Source: Chrysopilus asiliformis (taxonomy: Eukaryota; Arthropoda; Insecta; Diptera; Rhagionidae). From it: a stretch of DNA of 64,000 nucleotides. How positions within the stretch are numbered: the first letter of the stretch is position 1; every line of letters starts with the position of its first letter. Position numbers and translations under genes: made by a program. Below, piece after piece: positions 53,914 to 64,000 of this stretch. The stretch covers positions 23,066,661-23,130,660 of the forward strand of contig OZ035961.1 in NCBI GenBank assembly GCA_964034945.1, read 5' to 3'. The notes beneath the pieces were generated by a model that was given only the letters and a program-made list of their open reading frames with translations, was not told the origin of the DNA and made no database searches.

Positions 53914-55641
53914 TATAAAGCAAAATATGCCGCATGCAAAATCTCTTAAAATACCCACACCGCTTGTAGAAAATTGTTGAAAAATGCACCATAGGTGAAA
54001 AAATGTTATTTACAATAACTCTCAGCTGAATTAGAGTATTTTTTCCATATTCAGGAATCGTTTAAAGGTCAAAATCGAATTCAGCGACCCCAAAAACCTC
54101 CAGATGAGATTTTTTTCAGGAAGATTTTTTCATATTTCGTTTTTACGCCAACGGATGGTGACGTGACGGAAAAGCGCAAAAGAAACCTATGGTCGTATTA
54201 GTTTAGCTTCAAAATATCCTATTAAAAATAACATATTTGCACCAGATAGTTTTTACAACTATTTTTATCGAAATTTTTTCACATACATCAAGTTTCATGA
54301 AAATGTTAACACCTTTGTTGTCTTTTTAGGTAGGGTAGTAAAATTTATATTAAAAGTGAGTCTCAGAAGGAACATTTTGGGTAAATGAGAACAATAATTT
54401 CTTATTTCTCCATCATAAACCAGCCAATAATATTTTCTGGATTTTTTTTCATGGTTTGGTTGCGGGTTTTTTATGATTCAGTTACTGCAACTGAAATATT
54501 TTATGTATCGGATGGCCCAACATAATATATTTTTTTGTAAAAGATGTTTTCAAATAACAGAAGGTCTGAAAAAATCTCAAAAAAATTGGAAAGAGGAATA
54601 GCTTTTTGTCCGAAAAACGATATTTTAAAGTTTGTGCCAAAACAAAAAACTTGAAAATTCGCAAAAAAAAAACTGTAACTAATGTTAAAAGACAACGGAT
54701 GGACCGATTTGGTTCAAATTTTGACAAAATGTCTTTTTCACAAAATTCTATTGGCCATAAAATGTAGACAACTTTAAAGATAAACATTTTTTTTCATTTT
54801 TCACATAACAACTCGGTCCGTCCAATTCGCTAACCTAGTATATTGAAGCGTTGGCTATTAATTAAATTAAAACGTTTACTCTAGTGATTTTTATCGTTTA
54901 TTATTACGAGTATTGTCACGTCTATGCTCACAATCAAGAAATTATGATGAAATTTATGGTGGTACCTTTTCGCGGACGTGATGGCTTTCAAATTGGTCAG
55001 ACGATCAAATGATGCTCCCGATTGGCGTTAGCGATGATAAAATCCGCTTCCTGAAAAATCAGCGACCAGACCAGTGCCAATAGAGATTTACGATGGCGAT
55101 GGATATGTGCTAAACTTTTTTATAGAATACTTTTATCATTTTGTGCCCTGGACGATTATATTGCTGCTGGTTTATAAGCACTTGAATTTTATTACTGATG
55201 TAAAGAAACAAAAAACGAGCACAATTCGAATTTACAGCCAAAAATAAATTGCATTGAAGATGGTTCCAAGCGCAAATAAAACTCCCTGACAAATGGATAA
55301 TCGTAAAAGTACAACCAAAATGTCGTATACCAAGTCAAATGAAAATAATGCTTTATTTTATTCAGTATTGATTTTGCATACGAAAATCGTTTGATTGGTT
55401 TCATCAAGCTACATGTCCAACATCAACTAAATAAGTTTCCCGCTTTATACGTTCACTTATTTGCATATAATCTTGAAAATATTTACATTGTAACGGATGA
55501 AAATTGCATTCATTTATTTTGTGGTTGAGTTTTTAGAAAATTTGTTGAATTCATGTAAAAATAGGTTATAAAACGTAAGTCTATAAATGGTTTAAGTCTT
55601 TTGAAAAAAATAATTAAATGATTTCTTGCACGAAAAACGTT
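53914..55641. other. AT-rich non-coding sequence
   Basis: No gene found. A diverged family F unit lies at about 54050-54170 (GAATTCAGCGACCCCAAAAA). Overlapping minus-strand frames of 64-101 codons near 54482-54787 and 55110-55407 are hydrophobic and featureless. Confidence 0.5.
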
Positions 55642-55645
55642 TTAA

Positions 55646-56709
55646 CCCAGATATGCCTAAAAGTTATTTAGAAGATTAAAATTAAAGAATTGATGTAAAT
55701 TGCACTTTATTAGGTATAAAGAAAACAGTAATACTCTTAAAATATGAATTGTTTTTCAAAAAGATAGAGCTTTGAGCCGTACTACATATAGTACATTAGG
55801 CATATACACATTTGTGAAAAGAAATTTATTTTTTTGTGTAAAAGAAAACAAAACCCCACATGAACCCCGATATCGCACTTTGAACATCTGGTAGTTGTTC
55901 TTTGGTGACAATGACCACATCGAGTATGTTTTTCATGAGGAATAACAAGATGGTCTAGTCGATCATACCTTACATCGAGCTTTTGTGTCCTACCTTTGTG
56001 TCCTTTTTGATAAGACGGAATTTTTCTGTTTTGCGCTAGTAATGATGTGGCAATCCTCCTTCTAAAACTTAGTTGATCCAAATCTCCTTCATTTTTTCAA
56101 TGCAACTGCCAAGCATTCTGGATTGCTAAATCTAAACAGTAGGTTAGTAAGGGTAAATACCATTTTTTTTCCCTGATAAAAATGCTATATAAGCTAATGT
56201 TTTGATCTGAACGATCAACTCCTCCCATATTCGGATTATCATTATCATTTTCCAACACAACAAGAGCTTCATGAAGTGAGAACCCCCTGAAATAGAATTA
56301 CATTCATAGATATAGGTTTTCCTAATGTACTATATTTAGTACACCTCTGATTCATCTCCCGCACAACAACAAATCTCCTAAATACGGTAAATATGTGAAT
56401 TTCCCCTGATAACATCACCATTTGTTGTAATGTTGCACATAGAGTGAAAGTTTATTTTTGGTTTATTTTGCCTGAAAAAAACTCAACTTTCGAAACGTAT
56501 GCGCTTATCATCAATTTTCACTTTTTCGCAAACTTCTAATCTATCTAAAAAAGAAACTGAACCTCCAAAGTCACTGCAATGCTCTTACTTGCAATGTCTG
56601 ATGAATAGTGAATAATTCTGATCATTTCCCGATTTTGTCTGTATCGTCTGCTGTGAAGGATCAGTCGAGTTTTAAGTGTACTACATATAGTACATTAGGC
56701 ATATCTGGG
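55646..56709 (-). mobile_element. piggyBac-like element remnant
   Basis: The ends are inverted repeats CCCAGATATGCCTAA and TTAGGCATATCTGGG, each directly beside TTAA (55642-55645 and 56710-56713), the piggyBac target. The minus strand encodes the C-terminal part of a piggyBac transposase with a frameshift and an in-frame stop (55800-56260). The palindrome GTACTACATATAGTAC with TTAGGCATAT occurs at the right end and again at 55780, and a GTACTATATTTAGTAC variant at 56324, probably subterminal binding sites. Length 1064 bp against about 2-2.5 kb for complete elements: the catalytic core is deleted. Confidence 0.92.
55800..56260 (-). pseudogene. piggyBac transposase C-terminus, broken
   Basis: Reading the minus strand from about 56260, NMGGVDRSDQNISLY is the conserved block with the last catalytic aspartate region of piggyBac transposases. 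The frame is lost at a run of A residues, continues as WYLPLLTYCLDLAIQNAWQL, meets a stop after QLH, and then runs through DLDQLSFRRRIATSLL to LDHLVIPHEKHTRCGHCHQR and TTTRCSKCDIGVH. The final CGHC...C..C...H pattern is the cysteine-rich zinc-binding C-terminal domain that recognises element ends. The first catalytic residues are absent. One indel and one stop make it a pseudogene. Confidence 0.92.
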
Positions 56710-56713
56710 TTAA

Positions 56714-57713
56714 AAAAAACTCAAAATTTGAAAAAATATAAAAAAAAATCGTATGGAAAACTGAATAAGATACAAAAATCACCGGTTATTGTTGGGAAAG
56801 AGTCGTAAAATACCATAACTGAAAAATTCATATGAAATTTTTATAAAAATTCCAATTTAAGTCTTCAAACGTAATTTGAATTTCTTTAACTGGTATTTCA
56901 TGTATGGAATGATAATGTAAAATTATATTCTAAAGAAAACTTTACCTTCACACTTTTTCCAATACAGCTTACCGTTGCAGTGGATCGCAATTTTGTCAAA
57001 TCTTTGATGGCATATTCGAATGGCATGCACTTTTTGCTCGAAAATTGTTCGATCAAAATGTTAGCAATAGAAAATGTTAAAATTAGAAAATTTTGACTAT
57101 TTTTTTTTATCAAAATTCGATTGAATAAGGTATGAACTGTTCGACGGCTAATGTGCAAGGGAAATAAGCGGGATTGGTTTAGGGAGGAAAAGTTTTCCTT
57201 GGAGGACTAATTTTCGCATTTTGGGCATGTATTTCTTCCAACTCGCCTTTTTTTTACGATTTTCGTAAGGGATTTTTGATCCCACCGTCACAACACCGCA
57301 GACATCGATTTCCGAAAAACTCTTTTGTGACTATATTTACAAAGTAGCGGTTGCACCACTGTTTTCGCAGAAACTCTTTTGTGACGATGTTTAACAAGGA
57401 TTTAAAGTGTAGCGTTAATGTTAACTATATTACAAAGTCAGAAATTGCTGATGATTCCTTGGTTCACAGTTGACTATTTCAAAGGCTTGGTTCAAAGTTG
57501 ATACTTCGATAGCACTGTTTGGTTAGGTAAATAAAAATAAGAATTCTAGAAAAAAAAGAGTTGGGAAAAATCCCTCAGCGGAAATGGTATCTTTAGTATG
57601 CCTTGCTTAACTGTCAAAAAATCAATGAAAATATTTAAATTGCATGCATTACTTGATTGAGATTCATAATTCTACAATATTTTCCATACATTTTAAGTTT
57701 TATGAAAAATTCT
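56714..57713. other. Non-coding sequence with a short duplication
   Basis: No gene seen. AACTCTTTTGTGACTATATT (57309) and AACTCTTTTGTGACGATGTT (57371) mark a ~62-bp tandem duplication, and TTGGTTCACAGTTGA / TTGGTTCAAAGTTGA another small one at 57459-57501. Confidence 0.5.
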
Positions 57714-57947
57714 GGGCATCAATCATGTATTCCGACGCGTCTCTGTCTTTCGACTTCGACGCAGCTTTTAACTCTTGACTTCGCCATATCAGCAGCTTCA
57801 AATTTCCTGGAGTGACAGTCAGAGTCACATTTCGATTCATAGTGACGATTCCGCAAAATTTCAAGCTGCAGATATGGCGAAGTCAAGAGTTAAAAGCTGC
57901 GTCGAAGTCGAAAGACAGAGACGCGTCGGACTACATGATTGGTGCCC
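57714..57947. repeat. Long palindrome, ~85-bp arms
   Basis: Left GGGCATCAATCATGTATTCC, continuing GACGCGTCTCTGTCTTTCGA, CTTCGACGCAGCTTTTAACT and CTTGACTTCGCCATATC, is mirrored from 57872 to 57947 with few mismatches. The centre (GGAGTGACAGTCAGAGTCAC) is partly palindromic too. A MITE-like structure, but I could not define a clean target duplication. Confidence 0.85.
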
Positions 57948-59499
57948 TATTGTTGCTTATCTTTAGTTATTTAATTTTTAGTTTTACTGTGACCGGTCAT
58001 AAAACAACCGTCACATAAATTGATTTGCAACCGCTACTTTATGACTAGGGTAACATTGCAACCTGAGTTGCAAATGGTTGCTTAGTGGCCAAAAATATGC
58101 GAAGAGTAATGCAAGGTAAGATATAAAATTTAATACAAAAGCGTTTTGGAGAGCTGCTGCTTATTATTGTAAATACAAGACGACAATCATAACAAAACAA
58201 AATCTAAAGTGTCTTCTGAAAATTTTCCTGAATATTTAAATCGTATCCCAAAATAACAGGATGATGCCATTATGCGTGATATTTTAATAAAATTATATTA
58301 CTTTACGTGGGTTTATTGTTAATTTTTAATGCTTCCAGATGATAATAATCACCTTAATATCAATGAATAATTACAACACGCCGAACCGATGTCACACATT
58401 GGTAACGTTTACACCGTAAATTCTGAGACCCCATAAACTTCACAAAACTCCGATTTTCACTTTGTTTCACATAAAAACATTAACACTTCATTGATATATG
58501 AAAAAAATCAATAAACTTACACCGTTATACTCGCACATGGCCCCACCCCCCTTATCACTCCCGTTTCTTGAAGGCTCCTAAGAACAGAAAGCGAAAGTTA
58601 ATGTTCCTTTTAATTGATGTCACACACATAATTTAATTAAGGGATTAAAGTACTTTTAAACGTAACACATTAAATATCCAAAATACTTCAAGTAACAACA
58701 TAATCGCTCCATAATCCCGATCCCACTTTTGGAATTGAATAACGGCCCCTTTACATGGCATCATACATGGATACAAAACACCAACAGAATTATGAACGAA
58801 GATATTTACTTTCAAATACACGTAAATGGGGATTTAGGTATGATATCATATGCGTTTGTAATATAAGCACATATCGATGCGAAGACCAAGTTTATTTTAA
58901 AGCTTTATCCGAAAGTTTGACATTTCTTTTGTTTACTTGAGCCTTCATCAATTGATCCTTGCTTCCCATCTGCACATGTTCGAAAATCAATAAAACTGGC
59001 GAACGGTTTATTACGAAAGTTTCTTAAGACATCCATTTTGTACTTGGCAAATATTGTAAAGTTATTAATGAGAGAACAGAGTGACGGATAAGGGAAACGA
59101 AATCCATTTAACAAAAGTGATAAAACCGAAATGAAATTTTTGGATAAATTGTAACCACATGTGATGTTGGTCTATGATGAAAAATTATGTGGGAAATTCA
59201 ATATATTGTGAAAATGGAAAATTGCGTGTTCAGTGGTTTTTCTTTATAACTACTTCTACGTGTTAAAATTAAAGATTTTTTTGTCTCACTCCAAAATACT
59301 GCACCATAAAAATTTCATCATAATTAACACTTTCATGGTGCGATTCATATATCTGTGGTAATCAGCTAAAGAAACTTAATTCGATTTTTAGGCAAAGCTA
59401 ATGTGATCTGTATTTGCATACTCAAACAAATCATTTTGCTTTCGCCTGAAAATCGACTTAAACTCCTCTAACTTATTACCACAGAAATGCGTAAAATGG
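57948..59499. other. AT-rich non-coding sequence
   Basis: No gene or recognised repeat. GTGACCGGTCATAAAACAAC near 57989 and CAACCGCTACTTTATGAC near 58029 echo, in inverted form, GTCACAAAAG- and GTAGCGGTTGCACC-like sequence at 57290-57380, so the palindrome at 57714 may be the core of a larger element. Confidence 0.4.
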
Positions 59500-59700
59500 T
59501 CATACGATTTTTTAGGGTTTTGACTGCGGCGCATTCCTATAAACTAGTATTTTTATAATTTCGGTTGCGATTATTTATGGAACGTAAAGTGCGCTAAACA
59601 TACAGTTTTTTTTCACTTCTATGTAAGCCTTGAATTAAATCATTGCGACACATTCTGTTTAAAAAAAAATCACCAGCGGCGCATATTTATTAATTGTTTT
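59500..59700 (+). repeat. Dispersed repeat family G, copy 4
   Basis: GACTGCGGCGCATTCCTATA, TTATGGAACGTAAAGTGCGC, CTATGTAAGCCTTGAATTAA, TTGCGACACATTCTGTTTAA and CACCAGCGGCGCATATTTAT match the order of the other copies. Same orientation as all the others. Confidence 0.65.
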
Positions 59701-59889
59701 CACTTGATTCTCGTCCACATCAAGTTTTATTATCCTTAAAAAAAAGTTATCGATTCATTGGTGTTCCGTTTCATATGACCCCCTTTTTCTCCCCTTTTCT
59801 CCCCCTTTTCTTCCCCCTTTCTGCCCCTTCTTGATTTTCTTGTTACGGATTGACGCCTACGTTACATATGATAATTAGTGCAAAAATAT

Positions 59890-60076
59890 TCTATTTGAAC
59901 ACCAATATCGTTCAACACCAATATAATTATGTTTAGGAGAATTAACATAATTATATTAATATTGAACGTATTTTGTTTGGACATTATACAAGTATTTATC
60001 TCAAACCAAATATGTTTTCGCTATATATACACGTATAATGATGACTGCATCAAAAATTATTTCTTTCTGTGTAGCA
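59890..60076 (+). repeat. Dispersed repeat family H, copy 2
   Basis: ACATAATTATATTAATATTG and TATTTATCTCAAACCAAATA match copy 1 at 51756, and the right end GACTGCATCAAAAATTATTT is nearly identical in both. Confidence 0.55.
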
Positions 60077-60184
60077 GAGCTTATCAAAATTTGAATTTAT
60101 TCCAGCTATTTTGTATGAAAAAATTCCAGTTTCCGATTTTTTCGGTAATAAATTCCTGAATTTTGTAAAGTAATGTAAACGGGA

Positions 60185-60256
60185 CGGGATCTTGGCGTTA
60201 CAAACGGTAAGGCAAAGTTAGTACACCCTTTGGTTTCACCATACGGGTATAAAAAT
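60185..60256 (-). repeat. Family A end fragment
   Basis: GGGATCTTGGCGTTACAAAC to CACCATACGGGTATAAAAAT matches the last 75 bases of the inverted family A copy at 53840-53913 only. Confidence 0.75.
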
Positions 60257-61539
60257 AAATTTTCGCTCTCCCGCTACAAAAAATAAAGTTCCAAGACTTT
60301 TCGGAAGGATATAAAAGAACACTTTGTAGTAACTACAGTTTAGGAAAAAATAAAGTAAATCCTCTCATAGGCTGCTCTGAGCAGATTAATGCAACGTCAT
60401 AATAGCATAAAAAAATTAGGAGTTTTTTTTTAATTTTTGAATTTGGAAAGAATGTAACGTTATGAGTTCTCTGTTTTATTTATAATGCTGTTGACAACTC
60501 AGTTGCTAATGTTTTTGATTGTGCTTTTGTCATAATTGCGCCTTAACAAGTTTGTGTTTCAAAGTGGCAATGTTTTAATAGTCCTCGAAATATTGTTAAA
60601 TACGCCCGCATAATCATCAGAAACAAGATGGTTTAATTCTTATAATAATTTCCTCATTTGTATAAATATTGTTAGTAAACACTTCAAAACTGCTGTAACA
60701 GAAGTTTTAAGTTTTCATATTTGAAGAACCTTGAATTTGAATTCTGCGGTTTGCAAATTCATAGACACGAATCGATTTAAAATTCGATAAATGCGTAAAG
60801 GCGGATTTAGACAATCTGATGCCCTAAGCGCAACAAACATTTTACATCCCCATGGCAATTCGATACTCTAAGTAAGTTGTACCACTTTTTAAAGTCTTTA
60901 TTTGGAAAATTTTCCAATTTAAAAATGTAAGGCTTTAAAAATGTTCGTGCCCCCCAAAATAATAAAATCGTTTAATTATGTTTCAAAAACAACGAAAGAA
61001 AAATGGGCCGCCGGGAAAACTTTTTCAGCAATGACTATTTTTCGGACGATTGTAAAGACGACAACAAAATCATTAAACAAAATCGTTAAAAAATTAAAGA
61101 ACGCGCAAAGAAGAAAAATCGTTGGATTTTTTTTTTCAAAAATGTATAGTCTTTGGGAAAAATAATTAAAAATTTCGTAAAAAAATGTCCCTATTTAATG
61201 ATAAAAAATCTACTAAATGTGAACTTAGAAAAAAAACTCCTGAGCTTAACTAAAGACAATTTCATGTAGAATAAGTATATGAAAAAAATCAATTCAATGG
61301 CATTAAAATTTGCGAAGAAAAACGGAAGTTCGAAAAGCTACAAGTTCTCTGACTACTCATCAAGCACTGTAACTCGAGCATTTTTCTAAATTTTGTCTTG
61401 AAAATTTTTCAGGAAAGATTTTATAAAAATTTAAAAAAAAATACTTTTACTGTGATGCGCACCATTAAATAGACTTAATAAACCCACCATATTTTATTCA
61501 CGCCGAATCAGTTACATCGCAGTATAGTTTGTTTTCCAG
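60257..61539. other. AT-rich non-coding sequence
   Basis: A 74-codon lysine-rich frame (60941-61165) is most simply explained by A-rich composition. Nothing else is supported. Confidence 0.5.
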
Positions 61540-61793
61540 GACCACTTAGAAATCGCAAAAAACTAAATTAGGATTTTTAAAAGCCGCCATTTTGGTTACC
61601 AGATTTTCACCAAAAACTGATGCCCATAAATTTCACGACTCCTAGCTCAATTTTTTTTTGAGAAATCTTTTAAACAGACTAACAGACAGGAAGAGGGTTT
61701 TCTAATATGATTCCAATCGGCTTAGGAGGGTTCGGGAAATGATTTTTGGGAAAAAATTAAGAGATCGAAATTTTTCATGAATACTTTATTATA
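61540..61793 (+). repeat. Dispersed repeat family B, copy 2
   Basis: Shares the GCCGCCATTTTGG, TTGAGAAATCTT, GATTCCAATCGGCTTAGGAG and CGAAATTTTTCATGAATAC blocks with 27225-27590. Its tail is interrupted by the MITE at 61794, exactly after ...TTTATTATA. Confidence 0.7.
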
Positions 61794-61917
61794 CACCAAA
61801 ACCTCGATTTGCGTCGTTAATTGGGACCAGAGAGGGAGAACGCAAATTAACATTTTTAAAACCAAGAACATGTTTGAACGACGCAACTTCGGATCGACGC
61901 AAATCAAGGTTTTGGTG
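61794..61917. mobile_element. 124-bp MITE with TA duplication
   Basis: CACCAAAACCTCGATTTGCG is mirrored by CGCAAATCAAGGTTTTGGTG, flanked by TA (61792-61793 and 61918-61919). Inserted at the end of family B copy 2. A second inner pair, CGCAAATTAA and TTTGAACGACGCAA, continues the symmetry. No coding capacity. Confidence 0.88.
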
Positions 61918-61926
61918 TACTAAGTA

Positions 61927-62128
61927 AAGGGTCTTTCAACAAGGATATAACAATTTTGTATTTTAATAAAAACGCACCCTAAAACTTTTTTTATGATCTG
62001 CCAATGTTAAAACGTCAGTCAAGGTTTACATTTTTATCATGGTGAAGTTCACGAACGAGCAACGTTTTGGAAATTATTAAAACTTACTACCGTAATTCTG
62101 AGTCGGTGGTCCTTATTGAAAGGCCCGA
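61927..62128 (+). mobile_element. Tc1/mariner-type deletion derivative, copy 2
   Basis: Same ends as 42321-42878 (GGGTCTTTCAACAAGG on the left; CCTTATTGAAAGGCCC on the right), flanked by TA (61925-61926 and 62129-62130). Only 202 bp remain. The start ATGGTGAAGTTCACGAACGA (62039) encodes MVKFTNEQRF before a frameshift, and the rest of the gene is deleted. It lies 9 bases from the MITE at 61794. Confidence 0.88.
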
Positions 62129-62130
62129 TA

Positions 62131-63270
62131 TAAGAAAGTAAAAAGAATTACCAATTCAAAAAATTAAAATCGCATTTCCTTTCAGGTCGCTTCAACCTAA
62201 GATTATTCAAATTTATTCACATGACACATTTTTCAGGATTCAGGAAAACTAATGTACAGTTAAAAATATGTTCATTCACCAAAGATATCAAAGACTATGT
62301 TTCCTAGCGTGTGAAATTTCATTCCAATTTCAAAGTATTTCGCACTAAATTGTGCAAGTGTCTATGAAAACTTTAGACTGAAAACATTAAGAATCATTTG
62401 AAAGTCTAAAGTACATTTCACATTTCCATTTTCCACTATTTTCCATCTCGCATACGAATATTTATCATTTTGAAGCACTTAATATATGAAAACTGAAACA
62501 AAATTTTTTTTTTCCTTTCATTAAATTCAAGTGTAGTGGCGGTTATTTAGTGTACCCGATTAGTTTAAGTGCCGATAGAGGTCGAAATTGTTCACTTGAA
62601 ACTAATTAATGCCATTAAATTCCTTAAGCAGAAGCCAATTAGTGTTTTTAAACAAATAAAAAAAAATTAAAGAAGAGCCAAACTCATAACAAATTAATCT
62701 GAGCAAATTACAAGACATGAACTTGGACCCAACATTTATCATCTCGCGAGTTTTGCGCGAGTATCCTTACAACAAAAAGCAATTAATCAAATGGTGGACG
62801 ACGTCTCGGAAGCAGCAAAATTGTTTTCGAAAATTATTTTCCTAACCCTTTCCGAATGATTTATATTTTACAGTGTTGTGTCATCTGTTTCCATCAACTA
62901 AATGATATGTATGAGTATAATATGGATCTATTCTATATGCGAATGTAGCTAATTTCAATTCGGACGTCCGATTAATTGATACTAGGAACAATATGTCTTT
63001 TTGGATCCTTTATCACTCCGACATATTGGCATTCAAAGTGGAAAATTGTCAATCGTATATACAGCCGGCGACAAGGTATTTTCAACCAGAATGTCTGAAA
63101 GTCCCACCATTGTAAAGGATACTTCACGCATACAACGAAAGTATTTGGTTTTAGAGTAAGCTGGAAGTAATTATTGTTTTCGTTTACAGTTGCTCCTTGG
63201 ATTAAAAAATGTGCTTAACATAGTAAAAGGGTTTTTCCAGCAGATATGTAGCTTCTTGACCGCCTACACT
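62131..63270. other. Non-coding sequence
   Basis: No gene or repeat family recognised. 62520-62660 (GTGGCGGTTATTTAGTGTAC, CCGATTAGTTTAAGTGCCGA, GAAACTAATTAATGCC) has less biased composition and AT-rich homeodomain-like TAATTAAT sites; a regulatory role is speculation. Confidence 0.35.
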
Positions 63271-64000
63271 CTAGAAAATTTTATTGTAATTTTACCCTTA
63301 TTATCGTAGGAAACCATTTTCCTACGATAATAGGGGTAAAATTACACCGAGTCGTAATGGCTTAAAAGCTATGCATTTTTACTCATTTTGTGGCGTACAA
63401 AAGCCTCTTTTACGGGGGAACTTTAAGCTAAATAAGAAGTAAAAGTACAATACGGGTGTAATTTTACGATATGGATGTTTAAAATTACCACATTTTTGTT
63501 GTAATTTTCCTCCTATTTGGTAGCAAAACCGCGTCTTAAAGGTGTAATTTTACGACATTTTTTGTTTAAAATTACACCGAAAATGGTATTAGAATTTCTG
63601 CAAAAACAAAAATATTATATTATTTTTGCGGATGTTTTCACATCCAAATTTCCCGGGCATGTCTGCCATGTGGCAGGCGCCACACAGGATTTTGGTAGAG
63701 TAAAACTCGATTCGAGTATTTATACTCCGATGCCACAAACCTTATGCGAATTATAAGGTTAAGGTTAAATTGTCCGTACAATAATGCAAAAATACCCTGC
63801 GAGCGTGTTTTTACACCAAAATGAGAGTAAAAATACGAATATTGGTCGAAATTTTACGCAAGGTTTAAAATTACCCTATTTCTAGTGTAAGATTAATGTT
63901 TTTTGGGTGATTTTACAACTTAAATGGTGTGCGAGCTAAATTCTGATTTTTTTTCGAAATTTTACGACGTTTTTGCAAATTTACCCCGTTTTTACCCCAT
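63271..64000. repeat. Region studded with GTAATTTTAC-type motifs, leaving the window
   Basis: More than a dozen copies of GTAATTTTAC, TAAAATTAC or close variants occur in both orientations, often as GGTGTAATTTTACGA facing TTTAAAATTACACC. A perfect hairpin (CCTTATTATCGTAGGAAA and its mirror, 63297-63337) lies near the left end. Such motif density is typical of subterminal regions of non-autonomous DNA transposons. The right end is outside the window, so the element cannot be delimited. A 79-codon frame at 63517 is not convincing. Confidence 0.6.

Noticed and set aside
60941..61165. Lysine-rich 74-codon frame
   Set aside because: Explained by A-rich sequence; no initiation or family evidence.
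1..64000. A new defence, biosynthetic or regulatory system
   Set aside because: Apart from the receptor exons, gag and transposase remnants, no coding sequence could be supported on either strand.

Overview
The window reads as animal, almost certainly insect, nuclear DNA: it is very AT-rich, has no bacterial-style gene packing, and is dominated by introns, dispersed repeats and decayed DNA transposons. Diptera is my best guess, from general impression only; no rRNA, tRNA or mitochondrial marker allows a firmer call.

One host gene is well supported. Seven plus-strand exons between 14997 and 43495 join in a consistent reading frame (1125 nt, 374 codons plus stop). They encode the C-terminal two thirds of an insect nicotinic acetylcholine receptor alpha subunit: the end of the ligand-binding domain with the vicinal cysteine pair of alpha subunits, M1, M2, M3, a cytoplasmic loop and M4. 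The first exons (signal peptide, most of the ligand-binding domain, Cys-loop) are not visible and should lie left of base 1. The subtype looks like the alpha3/alpha4 group, but I cannot fix the number.

The rest is mobile and repetitive DNA. Bases 1-14996 hold a three-unit minisatellite, a gag-only LTR retrotransposon with identical LTRs and a target duplication (3169-5826), a 2.1-kb TTAA-flanked element with a 100-bp hairpin, a retroposon and a minisatellite nested in it (7893-9973), an abutting MITE, and a possible micro-ORF. The 3.1-kb first intron holds two elements with 3-bp TTA/TAA duplications and one with TA duplications. The 14-kb intron after M3 holds two TA-flanked MITEs, a 29-bp satellite-like array, a foldback repeat and a P-like transposon (28217-31461) with terminal inverted repeats, a 7-bp target duplication and a frameshifted transposase fragment; that element was itself invaded by a TTAA element and a TA-flanked MITE. 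The 6-kb loop intron holds a 2.2-kb foldback element. The last intron holds a mariner-type deletion derivative nested in an older MITE.

Downstream of the gene (43496-64000) I see no host coding sequence. There are long palindromes (44037, 48916, 57714), copies of the dispersed families seen upstream, a piggyBac-like remnant with perfect TTAA ends and the transposase C-terminus (55646-56709), a second deletion derivative of the same mariner family (61927), and a region studded with a short inverted motif running off the right edge.

I found no operon, CRISPR, defence locus or other coherent new system. The most interesting content is the layered transposon archaeology inside one neuronal receptor gene.
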